From positions 88,974,717 through 89,038,716 of the forward strand of contig CM045762.1 of assembly GCA_025200525.1 (NCBI GenBank): DNA of 64,000 nt, in the 5' to 3' direction. Every line of letters begins with the position of its first letter. The stretch's first letter is position 1. Made by a program: the position numbers and the translations under genes. This document shows, in pieces, positions 54,912 to 64,000 of this stretch. The notes under the pieces were generated by a model, which searched no databases, was not told the DNA's origin, and saw only the letters and a program-made list of their open reading frames with translations. The stretch comes from Camellia lanceoleosa. Its lineage: Eukaryota > Streptophyta > Magnoliopsida > Ericales > Theaceae.

Positions 54912-56469
54912 ACAACAAAAATAAAAACTCTTTTATTATATAACTCTAACACCTGTACCATTTTGTTGTAACATAGATGTTGGTCGATGGCTTTTATTTT
55001 CATGTCTTGTAAAAAATGTGTTGAGTACCATTCTGTGGTAATAATGTAGCTATTGAAGGTGGTGTCCATTTTTATTCTTTTTTTATCGGCAATTTCTATT
55101 CTTATTCTGTAGTCAGGTTCGCTGCATTATCAGCAACATTGTAAGAGATTGGGCAGCTGAGGTACTTTCTAATTTACCATGAATTTGACTTTTTATTTTT
55201 AAATTTCTACTAAGAGAAACTTGAACTTAGGTTCAATGTTCACTATTTTCATTGATTTATAAACAAATGTTCCTTTTATTACTTATTTTAATACTGGGAC
55301 AGAGGGAACTACAAGCCTATATAAGGTAAAATGGTGTTTATAACTAACATAGAGCTTTTTCTTTAATACTACGAAACAGACTTACTTTTATCAAGATTTA
55401 TGTGTATCTCACTAAGGTAATGGCCTATGATTATTACCATTCAAAGAAAATACCTCTTCCAATTAGGCTAGTATAGCGTTATTGTGAATGCAGTATGCAA
55501 TATATTCTACAGTTCATAGCAAAAAATAAGCTGAGGAAAATATACCATCTCCGTCTTTGAAATTTTACTGAGAGGTGGGACAGTAGACCCTGCAAAGAAG
55601 CATGTAAAATATGTCGGTTTCCAATTGAAGAAAACCCAAGAATAGGATTCTTCAAGACACTTGGCACATTAGAAGCACTATTATGGCCACTAACATGATA
55701 TTACATATGATGTCAAAACATATATTAAAAGAGAAAATCCTTATTCCCAAAAATATAATATTGACAACCTTTTTATTTTTATTTTTTAAAAGAAGGGGGA
55801 AGGGTGGAGATGGAGATAAGAAGAATATAATATAGAACAAAAGAGGGCAACAAAGCATTGAAGAAAAAGATAGACTTCATACATGTCAAGAACAACAAAA
55901 GACAAAACAAAAGAAGTGCTACACCCAACCGCAACAATAGGCCCACACTTATCAATCAAGGAGGCAAATGACTCCCTATATGAGATTTTTTAGAAGAAGG
56001 TGTTAGATATTGTAAACTCATTTCGGAGTGTTTGGTTACATGTGTATTAGGTGTTTTTTTTTTTGGGTAAAATTATTATATTTTTGTACTTGTAAGTAAA
56101 ATGTGCTTCTAGAACATTTCATATGTAAAAAAATGTGGCTGAAAAGCGAACACATCACTTAGTTTTTTTAATAGAAAAAAACATAGACAAAAACTTTCTG
56201 TAAGAGAGGAGAAAAAACGTGAGAAAAAAGGGGTTTTTGTGTGTGTGTGTGTGTGTATGTGTTGCTATGTACAAGGTGGCGGAGAAAGCTTTGTAAAACT
56301 GATTTTTTAGTGAAAAAAGTGCAGATTTTTGATGCCCAAATAAGTGTTTATTGATGTTTTTATTTTTTGATTATTTGTGCTGAAAGTTGTTTGCTTGAAG
56401 CTGAAAATCTATGTAGAAAAATTCAGATTGTTGATAGCTGTGTTTGTGCAATGTTTTGGTCCACAACCC
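52824..56469. other. Gene-poor stretch with possible minus-strand exon remnants
   Basis: No full gene was recognised. On the minus strand, 53159-52990 is open (VFVKLVKQKKRESYLYITK... to TLRNLNQ) and runs to CAG|GTACCC, a good 5' splice site. Near 55590 TTCTTTGCAG| precedes a 44-base open piece ending ATG|GTATAT. Near 55015 an exon-like piece ends ACAG|GTGTTA. These may be exons of one decayed intron-rich gene, but I know no family for them. Microsatellites are CT at about 54884-54907 and GT at about 56238-56255. A poly-A run lies at 54560-54578. Confidence 0.3.
54884..54907 (+). repeat. CT microsatellite
   Basis: About twelve CT units in a row, without an attached gene. Confidence 0.8.
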
Positions 56470-57005
56470 TGTTAGAGGGCCCGAAAGAGCAACGGCTCAA
56501 ATGGTTTCCCGCGCGAAATTTTGATGCACGTGAGTGATGAAGAAAGAAGAAGAAGAAGAAGAAGAAGAAGACGAAGACGAAACAGGAAGAAGCCATGGTT
56601 TTGAGAAGGAAGAAGAAGGAAGAAGAAGAAGAAAAACTGGAAGAAGAAGAACTGGAAGAAGAAGAACTGGAGGGGCCAACAAAATCGAGCTGGAAGTGAA
56701 GGCGGCCGAGGCAGAGGCGGAGGCGGGGCTGCGATGCGACGATTGGCTGACGAGCTGCGACGACGACGACGAGCTGCGACGACTCTCTCTCACCTCTGTT
56801 TCTCTTCTCCTATGTTCAAAACGAAGAAGAAGAAAAAAAGAAAGAAAAGGAAGAAAAAAAATGAAACCCAAAACGACGTCATTTTGGGTTTCAAGCCAAA
56901 TTCGGGCCGTTGATTTCGAGCCCTCAAATAATTTTCTTTGGTCCATCTATGGCTATTTATTTTAATGGCATTGTGCATGTAATTAATTCCCAGATTTTCC
57001 TAACA
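56470..57005 (+). mobile_element. 5' LTR of a Ty1/copia element
   Basis: The 536-bp LTR begins TGTTAGAG and ends TTTCCTAACA, giving TGTTAG/CTAACA terminal inverted repeats. The primer site starts five bases later. The interior has a GAA/GAC-rich tract (56541-56670) and a CAAAACGACGTCATTTTGGG motif near 56870. Its partner 3' LTR lies outside the window, because a Tekay element inserted in gag. Confidence 0.75.
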
Positions 57006-57009
57006 AATT

Positions 57010-57021
57010 TGGTATTGGAGC
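57010..57021 (+). promoter_or_regulatory. Primer-binding site of the Ty1/copia element
   Basis: TGGTATTGGAGC matches the usual copia site TGGTATCAGAGC, complementary to initiator tRNA-Met, at 10 of 12 positions. Confidence 0.8.
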
Positions 57022-57092
57022 CTTGGCTGTGTTGCTTGAATACTATGGTGAAATTAGGGCTTGTGTTGATATATGTTGTTGCTTAAGTTGTG

Positions 57093-57695
57093 ATGGATTT
57101 TACTACCAATTTCTTTCAACCTCAATTTCCTAGATTGGGTAAAGACAATTATGAGAAATGGAGTATCCAAATGAGAGTATTGTTGGCCTCGTAAGATTTG
57201 TGGGATTTAATTGAAAAATGGTATGAAGAACTTAACTCAGATGAAGATGAAGACAAGTTGTTAGAAAATCATAAGAATGCACTAAAAGGTTGTAGAAAAA
57301 GAGACAAGAAAGCATTGTTTCCACTCCACCAATGCATTGATGAATCAACTTTTGAGAAGGTCTCCTCCGCCACTACTTGTAAAGAAGCTTGGGAAATTCT
57401 TAGGAATTCACATAGAGACATTGATAAAACGGTACGAGTGCAGCTTCAAGTTTTAAGGGCCGAATTCGAGTCGTTGAACATGAATGAAAATGAGTCCATT
57501 TCAGATTACTTTACAAGAACTTTGGGTATTGTAAATCAAATTAGAAGGTATGGTGAAAATCTTGATGATGTGCATGTGATAGAGAAGGTTCTGCGGTCAC
57601 TAAGTTTCAAATTTGAGTATGTGATTGTTGCCATTAAAGAATCGAAGGCTCTTAGTACCATGACAGTTGATCAATTGTTGGCCACGTTTCATGGG
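57093..57695 (+). pseudogene. Ty1/copia gag, N-terminal part, with a premature stop and cut by a Tekay element
   Basis: From the ATG at 57093 the frame reads MDFTTNFFQPQFPRLGKDNY, EKWSIQMRVLL, then TAA (57192-57194), then DLWDLIEKWYEE in the same frame. The family usually has Gln at this point, so CAA-to-TAA is likely. The UBN2-type gag core follows: ALFPLHQCIDESTFEKVSSA, KEAWEILRNSH, VQLQVLRAEFESLNMNENE, SISDYFTRTLGIVNQIRRYGE, VIEKVLRSLSFKFEYVIVAI and TVDQLL. After TVDQLL the expected GSLQAHEE is replaced by foreign sequence and a stop. Gag would form the particle. Confidence 0.9.
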
Positions 57696-58264
57696 TTAAG
57701 GACATAACCGGCTAGCAATCCTGAGATTATCTACGACCTCAAACCAAATCAGGCATAACTCATCAGAGTAAAGGGGCCAAACGGAAGCAAAATTTAGAAC
57801 TTTGTCCGTAGAGCTATGCTTACATAGCACATCAAAGTAAACCATAGAAATGTACATTAATAACTCACAACAGAAACACAGTAGCATAAGGTCCTGTACA
57901 GACAGGATCATCAAAAGCTAAGTCAACCCATGAAAACTATATACAGACATATTCAAAGACTTCGCCAACAAGACAACATAAAGCAAAATAACAAAAAGGT
58001 GAAGACAAGCCTCGTGCGTGAGACGCAAGGGCTGACTCTTCAAAACCTTTGTTGTTCCACACAGACTTCACTGGGGCTGGGTTTGGACTTCTCTTCGCTC
58101 ACCTACAAACACATGAATGAGCGTGAGCGATAGCCCAGTGAATAATATTAATAAGGAAGTTATACAAATGATATGTAGAACAACATACTTCAAATGGCCT
58201 TGGGCCTAATTCATATTTCTATTTAACATATACGTGCACTATTTAAATCAAGTGGCTGTAGTTC

Positions 58265-58600
58265 CAAACATATTGGCCCTTGGCCCATTTCTCTTTCATT
58301 TGTCAAATTGGCCTTTGGCCCATTCAAACTTTCATGTCAAACTGGCCTTTGGCCTATTCATTCATATCAAACTGGCCATTGGCCCATTCATTCATATCAG
58401 ACTGGCCTCTGGCCCATTCATTCATGTCAGACTGGCATCTGGCCCATTCATTCATGTCAAACTAGCTTTTGGCCCATTCATTCATGTCAAACTGGCCTCT
58501 GCCTTATTCGTTCGTGTCAAACTAACTCCTGGCCCATTCATTCATTCATTTATTTTGGACTAGCCTTCGGCCCATTCAGTTATTCATATCAAACATTTGT
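58265..58600 (+). repeat. 30-bp minisatellite in the Tekay LTR
   Basis: About ten units of the form TTTGGCCCATTCATTCATGTCAAACTGGCC stand in tandem, with diverged units at both ends. Because 30 is a multiple of three, all plus-strand frames stay open and produce ten-residue protein repeats. These are not evidence of a gene. Confidence 0.85.
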
Positions 58601-58909
58601 CCACAATTTAAACTAGCAACTTATAAGGCTTATAAAGAAATAAGCAATTGGACAAATGACAAGCTTCAAAATATCGATATTACTCACAGTGATCAGTTGG
58701 TTGGTTTGTCCTGGGGCTTGACCCTACATATCACATAGCACATACGGGTCACAAACGATTCAATCCGTTCCTTAATTCACATATTCCTCTTTAGGCTTCA
58801 TTCTTATCTCTTTAACTCATTTATCATGCTCAATGTATGCCTAAGAGTGCTTACAAGTGAAAGAGGACGGAAAACGAAACACAGAGCGCGCAAACAAAAT
58901 TTTAGAAAA

Positions 58910-59130
58910 ACAGGGTCCCCGTTCGGGCGTGGACTTCCCCGCTCGAGCGGACCCAATAGGTTTGCAAAAGTGCTGGTTGTATCATTTTTACTCTCGAGCG
59001 TGAACTCGGACGCTCAAGCGGAAGTTCATCCTACATAGCTCCCCGCTCGAGCGTTAACTTCCCCGTTCGAGCGGGCACCATGCCTGCAAGAAAATACTGG
59101 GAACTCGTATTCCCCGCTCGAGCGGACGTC
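58910..59130 (+). repeat. Cluster of CGCTCGAGCG palindromes in the Tekay LTR
   Basis: Perfect 12-bp palindromes CCGCTCGAGCGG lie at 58939-58950 and 59114-59125. Related copies lie at 58919-58930, 58991-59000, 59011-59020, 59044-59053 and 59063-59074. Several share a GTGGACTTCCCC or GTTAACTTCCCC spacer, so the block arose by duplication. Each contains an XhoI-type CTCGAG core rich in CpG. Confidence 0.85.
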
Positions 59131-60157
59131 AAAGTTTCTGGGTTTTCCAGCAATGTTCTTGAGCTCAATTTCAACATTCCAACCAACATTTCTTGCATGC
59201 GATGGCTCAAATTTCAAATATATTTATGCTATCATGATACAAACACCCAATTACATCAATATGGAGCTCAATTTCATGAATTAAACACTTGCATGTCCTA
59301 AATTGACACCAAACTCATTTCCATCATCACACATTTATGCATTCAAATCTCCTATTCTCATGAATTGTACATGCATGTGATGTATTACTCTCATTCTCAA
59401 CTTAGATGATACAAATGGTGATTACAACATGAGCTTTAACCAAAACTCTACATGAATCATGTATTTCAAGCTCAAACATGCAAATTCAAAACAATTTCTT
59501 ACATGCATGCATATATTGGCCCTCAATTCAACAAAACCAATTCAATTTCATCATGCTCAATTAAATTCATGTTCTTGACCATTATCCTAATTTGAATTCA
59601 CAAAATTACAACTTAATATTCATGAATCCACTTACCTAGAGGCTTTACTCTTCCCAAATTATCGTCAAATCTAGAGTTTAATCCTCCAGTCTTCACAAAC
59701 TTGAGCCAAACACCCAACTCTCTTTCTTCTTCTCTCTAGCTGACCCCTTTCCTTTTCTTAGAGTTTGTAATAAGCCAAATGAAGCTAAGAAGAGAAATTG
59801 AGTGTATAAAGGCCCCTTATAAGTCCTCACTCAACACATTATTTTATTATAAAACAATTGGGCACTTAATTCATTAATTTTATCTAATTAATTTTATCCA
59901 AATCAATTTTTAATTAAATTTCACCGTAGGCTCTAAAAATTATGTCAACCACAATGGCGTGATCAATTTCGAGTTCTCTAGCCGATAAGGCCTTCGATTT
60001 AATTTCCAAAGCAGATAATCAAACAAATATTCCTACGGTGAACAGATAGAAATTCAAAACCACATATTTTCATATAATGGCACACAAAATCATATTAAAC
60101 CCATAATCATGCTTATATTAAGGACCAATTAACATATTACGGAACAGGGATATCACA

Positions 60158-60174
60158 GTCTCCTCCCCTTTACG
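60158..60174 (-). promoter_or_regulatory. Polypurine tract of the Tekay element
   Basis: On the minus strand GTAAAGGGGAGGAGACT stands directly before the LTR start TGTGATATCC. Confidence 0.85.
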
Positions 60175-60733
60175 AAGTTTGGTCCTCCAAACTTATTTTA
60201 CCTTCGTCGGGAAACAAATGTGGATAGCGTAGTCGCATTTCCTCCTCTTTTTCCCATGTAGCATCCGTCCCATAATGTTCCTTCCATTCCACTTTCACCA
60301 TTTGGATGAACTTGCTTCTCAATTGTTTCACTTGCCAATCAACAATTCGTTCCGGCCATTTGGCGTATTCCATATATTCATCAATAGCTACTCGGTGATA
60401 ATCAATCACATAGAACGGGTCTCGGAGGCAACCCCTCAACATCGACACATGAAACACGTTATGGATTTGTTCGAATCCCGGTGGCAAAGCAACTCTATAG
60501 GCAACTGGGCCAAGCATTTCCAGAATTTGAAACGGCCCAATGTAACGGGGCGACAACTTACCATTCTTTCTAAACCTGACTTGGCCTTTTATCGGAGATA
60601 CAGGGATGAACACATGGTTACCAACCTCATACTCAAGAGGTCTTCTACGAACATCTGCATAGTTCTTTTGTTGGTCCTGAGCTGTTTTGAGCCTTTGCCG
60701 AATAATCTTGATTTTCTCAGAAGTGTCTTGCAC
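60170..60733 (-). pseudogene. Integrase C-terminus and chromodomain of the Tekay element
   Basis: The frame is 187 codons. RRRPLEYEVGNHVFIPVSP and GKLSPRYIGPFQILE form the integrase C-terminal module, followed by GPVAYRVALPPGF and NVFHVSMLRGC. The chromodomain covers about the last 60 residues, with PERIVDWQVKQLRSK, VKVEWKEH and ATWEKEEEMRLRYPHLF. In chromoviruses this domain is thought to steer insertion toward marked chromatin. This part is intact, but upstream integrase is not. Confidence 0.85.
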
Positions 60734-61503
60734 AATTTCAGGCCCAAGTAAAGCTCTATCCCCGACTTCTGTCTAGCAATAGGTGATATACACCTTCTAC
60801 CATACAAAGCCTCGTATGGTGCCATACCGATGCTGGAGTGGAAGCTGTTATTATAAGCAAATTCTGCAAATGGCAAATAGTCTTCCCAACTCCCCTAAAA
60901 GTCCAAAGCACACATCCGGAGCATATCTTCCAAAGTCTGTATTGTTCGTTCTGATTGCCCATCGATCTGTGGGTGAAATGCAATACTGAATCTTAGTTCT
61001 GTCCCCATAGCTTCCTGCAAACTCTTCCACAATCCAGATACAAATTTCGGATCTCTATCTGACAAAATGGATACCGGAACTCCGTGTAAATGGACAATCT
61101 CATCAACATAAATGGTAGCCAGTCTATAAGCATTAAACGTGGTTCTAACTGGTAGGAAATGTGCAGATTTAGTCAGTCTATCAACTACAACCCAAATAGA
61201 ATCCATACCTCAAGAAGTCCCAGGTAGGCCAACAACAAAATCCATAGTCACATGCTCCAACTTCCATTCAGGAATAGGGAGAGGTTGAAGTAGACCACCT
61301 GGTTTCTGATGTTCAGCTTTAACTTGCTGACATTGAAGACACTTTGACACATATTTTGCAATTTCTTTCTTCATTTTAGGCCACCAATAGGTTTGTTTCA
61401 AATCCCGATACATTTTATTATTACCCGGATGCATAGCAAATACAGATCTGTGGGCTTCAACTGAAACCCTCTTCTTTAGTTCTAGAATATCTGGGACACA
61501 CAT
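60589..61503 (-). pseudogene. Integrase of the Tekay element, with two nonsense codons
   Basis: The zinc-binding part lies at 61503-61210 (HRSVFAMHPGNNKMYRDL, YWWPKMKKEIAKYV, CLQCQQVKAEHQ). After TGA (61210-61212) the core follows: IWVVVDRLTKSAHFLPV, ILSDRDPKFVS and FHPQIDGQSERTIQTLED, giving the catalytic Asp, Asp and Glu. After TAG (60895-60897) it continues with PFAEFAYNNSFHSSIGMAPYEALYGRRC (60876-60589). The family has Arg at the first stop and Gln at the second, so both fit C-to-T changes. Confidence 0.85.
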
Positions 61504-61509
61504 TATGTT

Positions 61510-62885
61510 TCAAAATTTCAACGCTTCATTTTCAATACTGAACTCTGCCTTCGGATTTGTCTCAAATTCATCAATCACTTTCTTGAGGAATTCATTCTCT
61601 TTCTGTTTCTGCTTGATTTCATCAATGATTGCCGGCTCGGCTGTAATAGCGGCTATCAATTCGCCCTGTTCACACATTACCACTTCAATTTCAGACTTCT
61701 CAAAATCTTGCAAGATTTCTTTCTATTCAGTAAGCAAACAAGCCATACTCCCCGTTGATTTTTTGCTCATGGCATTAGCAACTATGTTAGCTTTCCCAGG
61801 GTGATACTGAATCTCTAAATCATAATCTTTTATTAATTCCAGCCATCTCCTCTACCGCATATTCAACTCTTTCTGTGTGAAAAAGTATTTTAAACTTTTG
61901 TGATCCGTGTAGACTTCACACTTTGCTCCATACAGATAATGCCACCAGATTTCAAAGCAAAAACAACTGCGGCCAATTCTAGATCATGTGTTGGATAATT
62001 CTTCTCGTGTGGCCTTAACTGCCGGGAGGCGTAAGCAATAACCTTTCCGTGCTGCATTAACATACAACCCAAACGTTTATAAGATGCATCACTGAAAATC
62101 ACAAAATTCTCCATACCTGATGGTACTGTCAAAACTGGTACGGTGGTCAGTCTTGTCTTCAATTCATGAAAGGTAAACTCCCTTTCGTCATTCCATTCAA
62201 ATGATTGCCCCTTGCGTGTCAACTGGGTAAGTGGTACTGCTATCTGTGAAAAGTCTTTCACAAACCTCCTGTAATACCCAGCTAAGCCCATGAAACTGTG
62301 GACTTCTGTTACATTTGTCGGTGTAGGCCAATTCATAATTGCCTCTATTTTCTGTGGGTCCACCGAAATTCCTTCCTTGTTGATCACATGTCCTAAGAAA
62401 ACAACTTCATCCAACCAAAACTCACATTTCTTTTGTTTAGCAAATAATTTCCTTTCCCGAAGTATTTGTAGGGCAGTTCTCAAATGATGTTTATGTTCAA
62501 GTCTATCTTTGGAATATATCAAAATATCATCAATAAAAACCACGACAAATTCGTCAAGGTAGGTTTTCAAAATTCGGTTCATTAAGTCCATAAACACTGC
62601 CGGAGTATTAGTCACTCCAAATGGCATAACAAGAAACTCAAAATGTCTATACCTCATTCTGAATGCGGTTTTCTCAACATCTTTTGCCTTAACTTTCAGC
62701 TCATGATACTCGGATCTCAAATCAATTTTAGAAAACACCTGTGATCCTTGTAACTGGTCAAATAAGTCATCAATACGGGGTAGGGGATATTTGTTCTTTA
62801 TTGTTACCTTGTTCAATTCCTGATAATCGATGTACAAACACAAGTTCCATCCTTCTTTTTCACAAACAACACTGGTGCACCCCAA
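61510..62885 (-). pseudogene. Reverse transcriptase and RNase H of the Tekay element
   Basis: Motifs in order are [66 protein letters not shown] (active site IDD), [13 protein letters not shown] and the RNase [50 protein letters not shown] replaces the usual RSGYHQL. The long frame ends at 61890 in RNase H by a frameshift. The tether to integrase (61713-61510) is open and ends in TGA at 61510. The frame also shifts against protease near 62840. The polymerase copies element RNA to DNA. Confidence 0.9.
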
Positions 62886-63547
62886 AGCGAAGTGCTAGGT
62901 TGAATAAACCCCTTGTCAAGCAGGTCTTGCAACTGTTCTTTCAATTCTTTAATTTCGGTAGTAGCCATTCTGTAGGAAGTTTTAGAAATGGGCTGGGTGC
63001 CTGGCACAGTTTCAGTGGTAAACTTTATCTCCCTATCTACCAATTCCCCTGGTAATTCATTTGGAAACACATCTGAAAATTCTCCAACAATAGAGATATC
63101 ATTCAATTCGACGTTCACAATTTGTTTAGACAACACATAGCACAAATAACCCTGGCACCCTTTCCTGATCAGTTTACATGCTTTCATTGCAGATATCAAA
63201 TAAGGTGGCGGCACTACCCCATTACCCACAAATACAATCTCTTTATGTTCTGGTGGTTTAAACACAACCCGTTTTGTTACATAATTAATGGTGGCACAAT
63301 ATTTGGTCAACCAATCCATGCCCAGAATTACATCGAAATGCCTAAAGTTCAAGGGCAACAAATCTACATATAGGATAGCATCCTCAACATGCATATCACA
63401 AAACCGGTATATAGATTCACACAATACAAATTCCCCAGATGGAGCAGACACACATAGCAGATATGGCAGTAATTCTAGAAACCTATTCAGTCTAGATGCA
63501 AATGCACATGTCACCAAAGAGTGTGTGGATCCAGAGTCAATTAACAA
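62813..63547 (-). pseudogene. Aspartic protease and start of reverse transcriptase of the Tekay element
   Basis: MLIDSGSTHSLVTCAFASRL contains the catalytic Asp-Ser-Gly. DVILGMDWLTKYCATINY is the second conserved block. The reverse transcriptase entry follows: FSDVFPNELPGELVDREIKF, ISKTSYRMATTEIKELKEQL and [13 protein letters not shown]. Here the frame leaves the polymerase, which continues in another frame from about 62885. One base lost near 62840 explains it. Confidence 0.85.
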
Positions 63548-63636
63548 AAAAGCATCCTGATTACATATAGAATGGTACCTGAAACAACTACATTGGCATT
63601 CCGTGTATCGCCCGGAACAAGCACAAAAACTCTCCC

Positions 63637-64000
63637 TTATCTCACGATATCTCCGACGAGAGTAGGTCTCATAGTATTTCTTGGTTTTGGGATCAATACA
63701 GTGGAACTAGCAGCTATTCTCCCACTGTTCTGATTACAATCTCGGGCCATGTGCCTTAGTTTACCACATCTGAAACAGGCCCCTGACACACGGTAACAAA
63801 CCCCACGGTGCCTTTTGCTACAAATATTGCACATGGGAGATGCGTCTCGGGAAGAATTCGAAGTATTTGAGGAGCCCGTGTTTTGCTTTTTCAAAAATTT
63901 CTTCTTTGAGAAGAAGCCTTGCCTTTTGTTACCTTTCCATTCTGTCGTTGGCTTAGCCTGTCTAGCTATGTTAGCCTCTGATATAATGGCCCTGTCTAGC
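63637..64000 (-). pseudogene. gag C-terminus of the Tekay element, partial at the window edge
   Basis: The frame is open to the right edge and contains CNICSKRHRGVCYRVSGACF and the CCHC knuckle CFRCGKLRHMARDC (C-x2-C-x4-H-x4-C), which binds element RNA. A basic stretch (KGNKRQGFFSKKKFLKK) precedes it. It stops at 63637, about 90 bases before the protease frame. The rest of gag, the primer site and the 5' LTR lie outside. Confidence 0.85.

Larger units (their letters stand above)
57676..60157 (-). repeat. 3' LTR of the Tekay element (about 2.5 kb)
   Basis: On the minus strand it begins TGTGATATCCCTGTTCCG at 60157, directly after the polypurine tract. It includes a 30-bp minisatellite, a cluster of CGCTCGAGCG palindromes, and a region with TATTCACTGGGCTATCGCTCACG near 58120. 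The far border is an estimate. It has no coding function; open frames inside come from the minisatellite. Confidence 0.7.
57676..64000 (-). mobile_element. Tekay-type chromovirus (Ty3/gypsy), 3' LTR to gag, runs off the window
   Basis: The minus-strand order from the right edge is gag knuckle, protease, reverse transcriptase, RNase H, integrase, chromodomain, polypurine tract and 3' LTR. The chromodomain after integrase defines chromoviruses. The LTR start TGTGATATCC is typical of the Tekay/Del branch. The left LTR end is placed near 57676 (TGTTGGCC), where copia gag homology is lost; the 5-bp duplication cannot be tested because the other end is outside. Three internal stops (61510, 61210 and 60895) and a frameshift near 62840 make it inactive. 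Confidence 0.85.

Noticed and set aside
56497..56965. Glu/Lys/Arg-rich or Ser-rich protein
   Set aside because: It lies in the copia LTR and comes from GAA/GAC simple repeats.
58265..58600. CRISPR-like array
   Set aside because: The units are directly contiguous with no unique spacers, and the genome is a plant's.
58234..58616. Repeat protein genes in several frames
   Set aside because: They arise from a 30-bp minisatellite that keeps all frames open inside a chromovirus LTR.
1..64000. tRNA and rRNA genes
   Set aside because: Nothing resembling rRNA was seen. tRNA-like matches were limited to primer-binding sites. I could not run a covariance search, so a tRNA cannot be excluded.

Overview
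This is nuclear DNA from a flowering plant, most likely a woody eudicot. The evidence is one family-1 glycosyltransferase of the plant secondary-metabolism type, plant-specific retrotransposon lineages (Tat/Ogre, Tekay chromovirus, Ty1/copia, RRM-type LINE), MITEs, and AT-rich sequence full of solo LTRs. The species cannot be fixed from the sequence. There is one convincing host gene, a single-exon UDP-glycosyltransferase at 28661-30130. Almost everything else is nested transposable elements of different ages. No rRNA, tRNA or CRISPR was seen.

Left third (1-24.3 kb): remains of a Tat/Ogre-type Ty3/gypsy family with long LTRs (about 2.4-4.5 kb, sense TGTAGACACCCC...GCTACA). A solo LTR (680-3882, +) faces an antisense LTR piece (4127 to about 6960), which leads into a decayed gag region on the minus strand (about 7000-9772). 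That internal region is cut at 9773 by the 5' LTR of a second, plus-strand element (9773-18324). This LTR is itself split by a 4.5-kb antisense solo LTR (10562-15089, duplication AGGGG) and by a hAT-like MITE (17020-17567, duplication GAGTTTTT). After its primer-binding site (18330-18347) come a leader, broken gag and broken protease, with no reverse transcriptase. An antisense LTR scrap, a chromovirus-like LTR end and a CACTA-type end follow.

Middle (24.3-31.8 kb): a dead Ty1/copia pol gene is split by a LINE-like insertion (24983-27451, minus strand) that carries one long ORF1 and no ORF2 and is flanked by a 15-bp duplication. The copia polypurine tract and 3' LTR start end about 500 bp upstream of the glycosyltransferase. 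A small MITE and a CACTA-like end lie downstream of it.

Right half (31.8-64 kb): an antisense Ogre-type solo LTR (31806-49758, duplication GTAAT) is split by a complete 15.56-kb Tat-lineage element (31893-47454, minus strand, LTRs about 790 bp, duplication GAAAT). Its own genes run gag-PR-RT-RNaseH-second RNaseH-INT on the minus strand. Between integrase and the 3' LTR it carries about 6 kb of cargo on the opposite strand: an uninterrupted 382-codon ORF of unknown function (33008-34156) and a decayed, apparently intron-containing gene resembling plant mobile domain proteins (35292-38774). This cargo is the most interesting thing in the window. Further right are a long-TIR foldback element (49907-51285), a MITE, a 5'-truncated LINE tail with a perfect 15-bp duplication, a stretch with no recognised gene, a copia 5' LTR with gag start (56470-57695), and a Tekay chromovirus (about 57676 to the window end, minus strand) inserted into that gag.

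Most elements are inactive: premature stops, frameshifts and truncations are noted at each. Several stops fit C-to-T change at CGA or CAG/CAA codons, as expected for methylated plant repeats.
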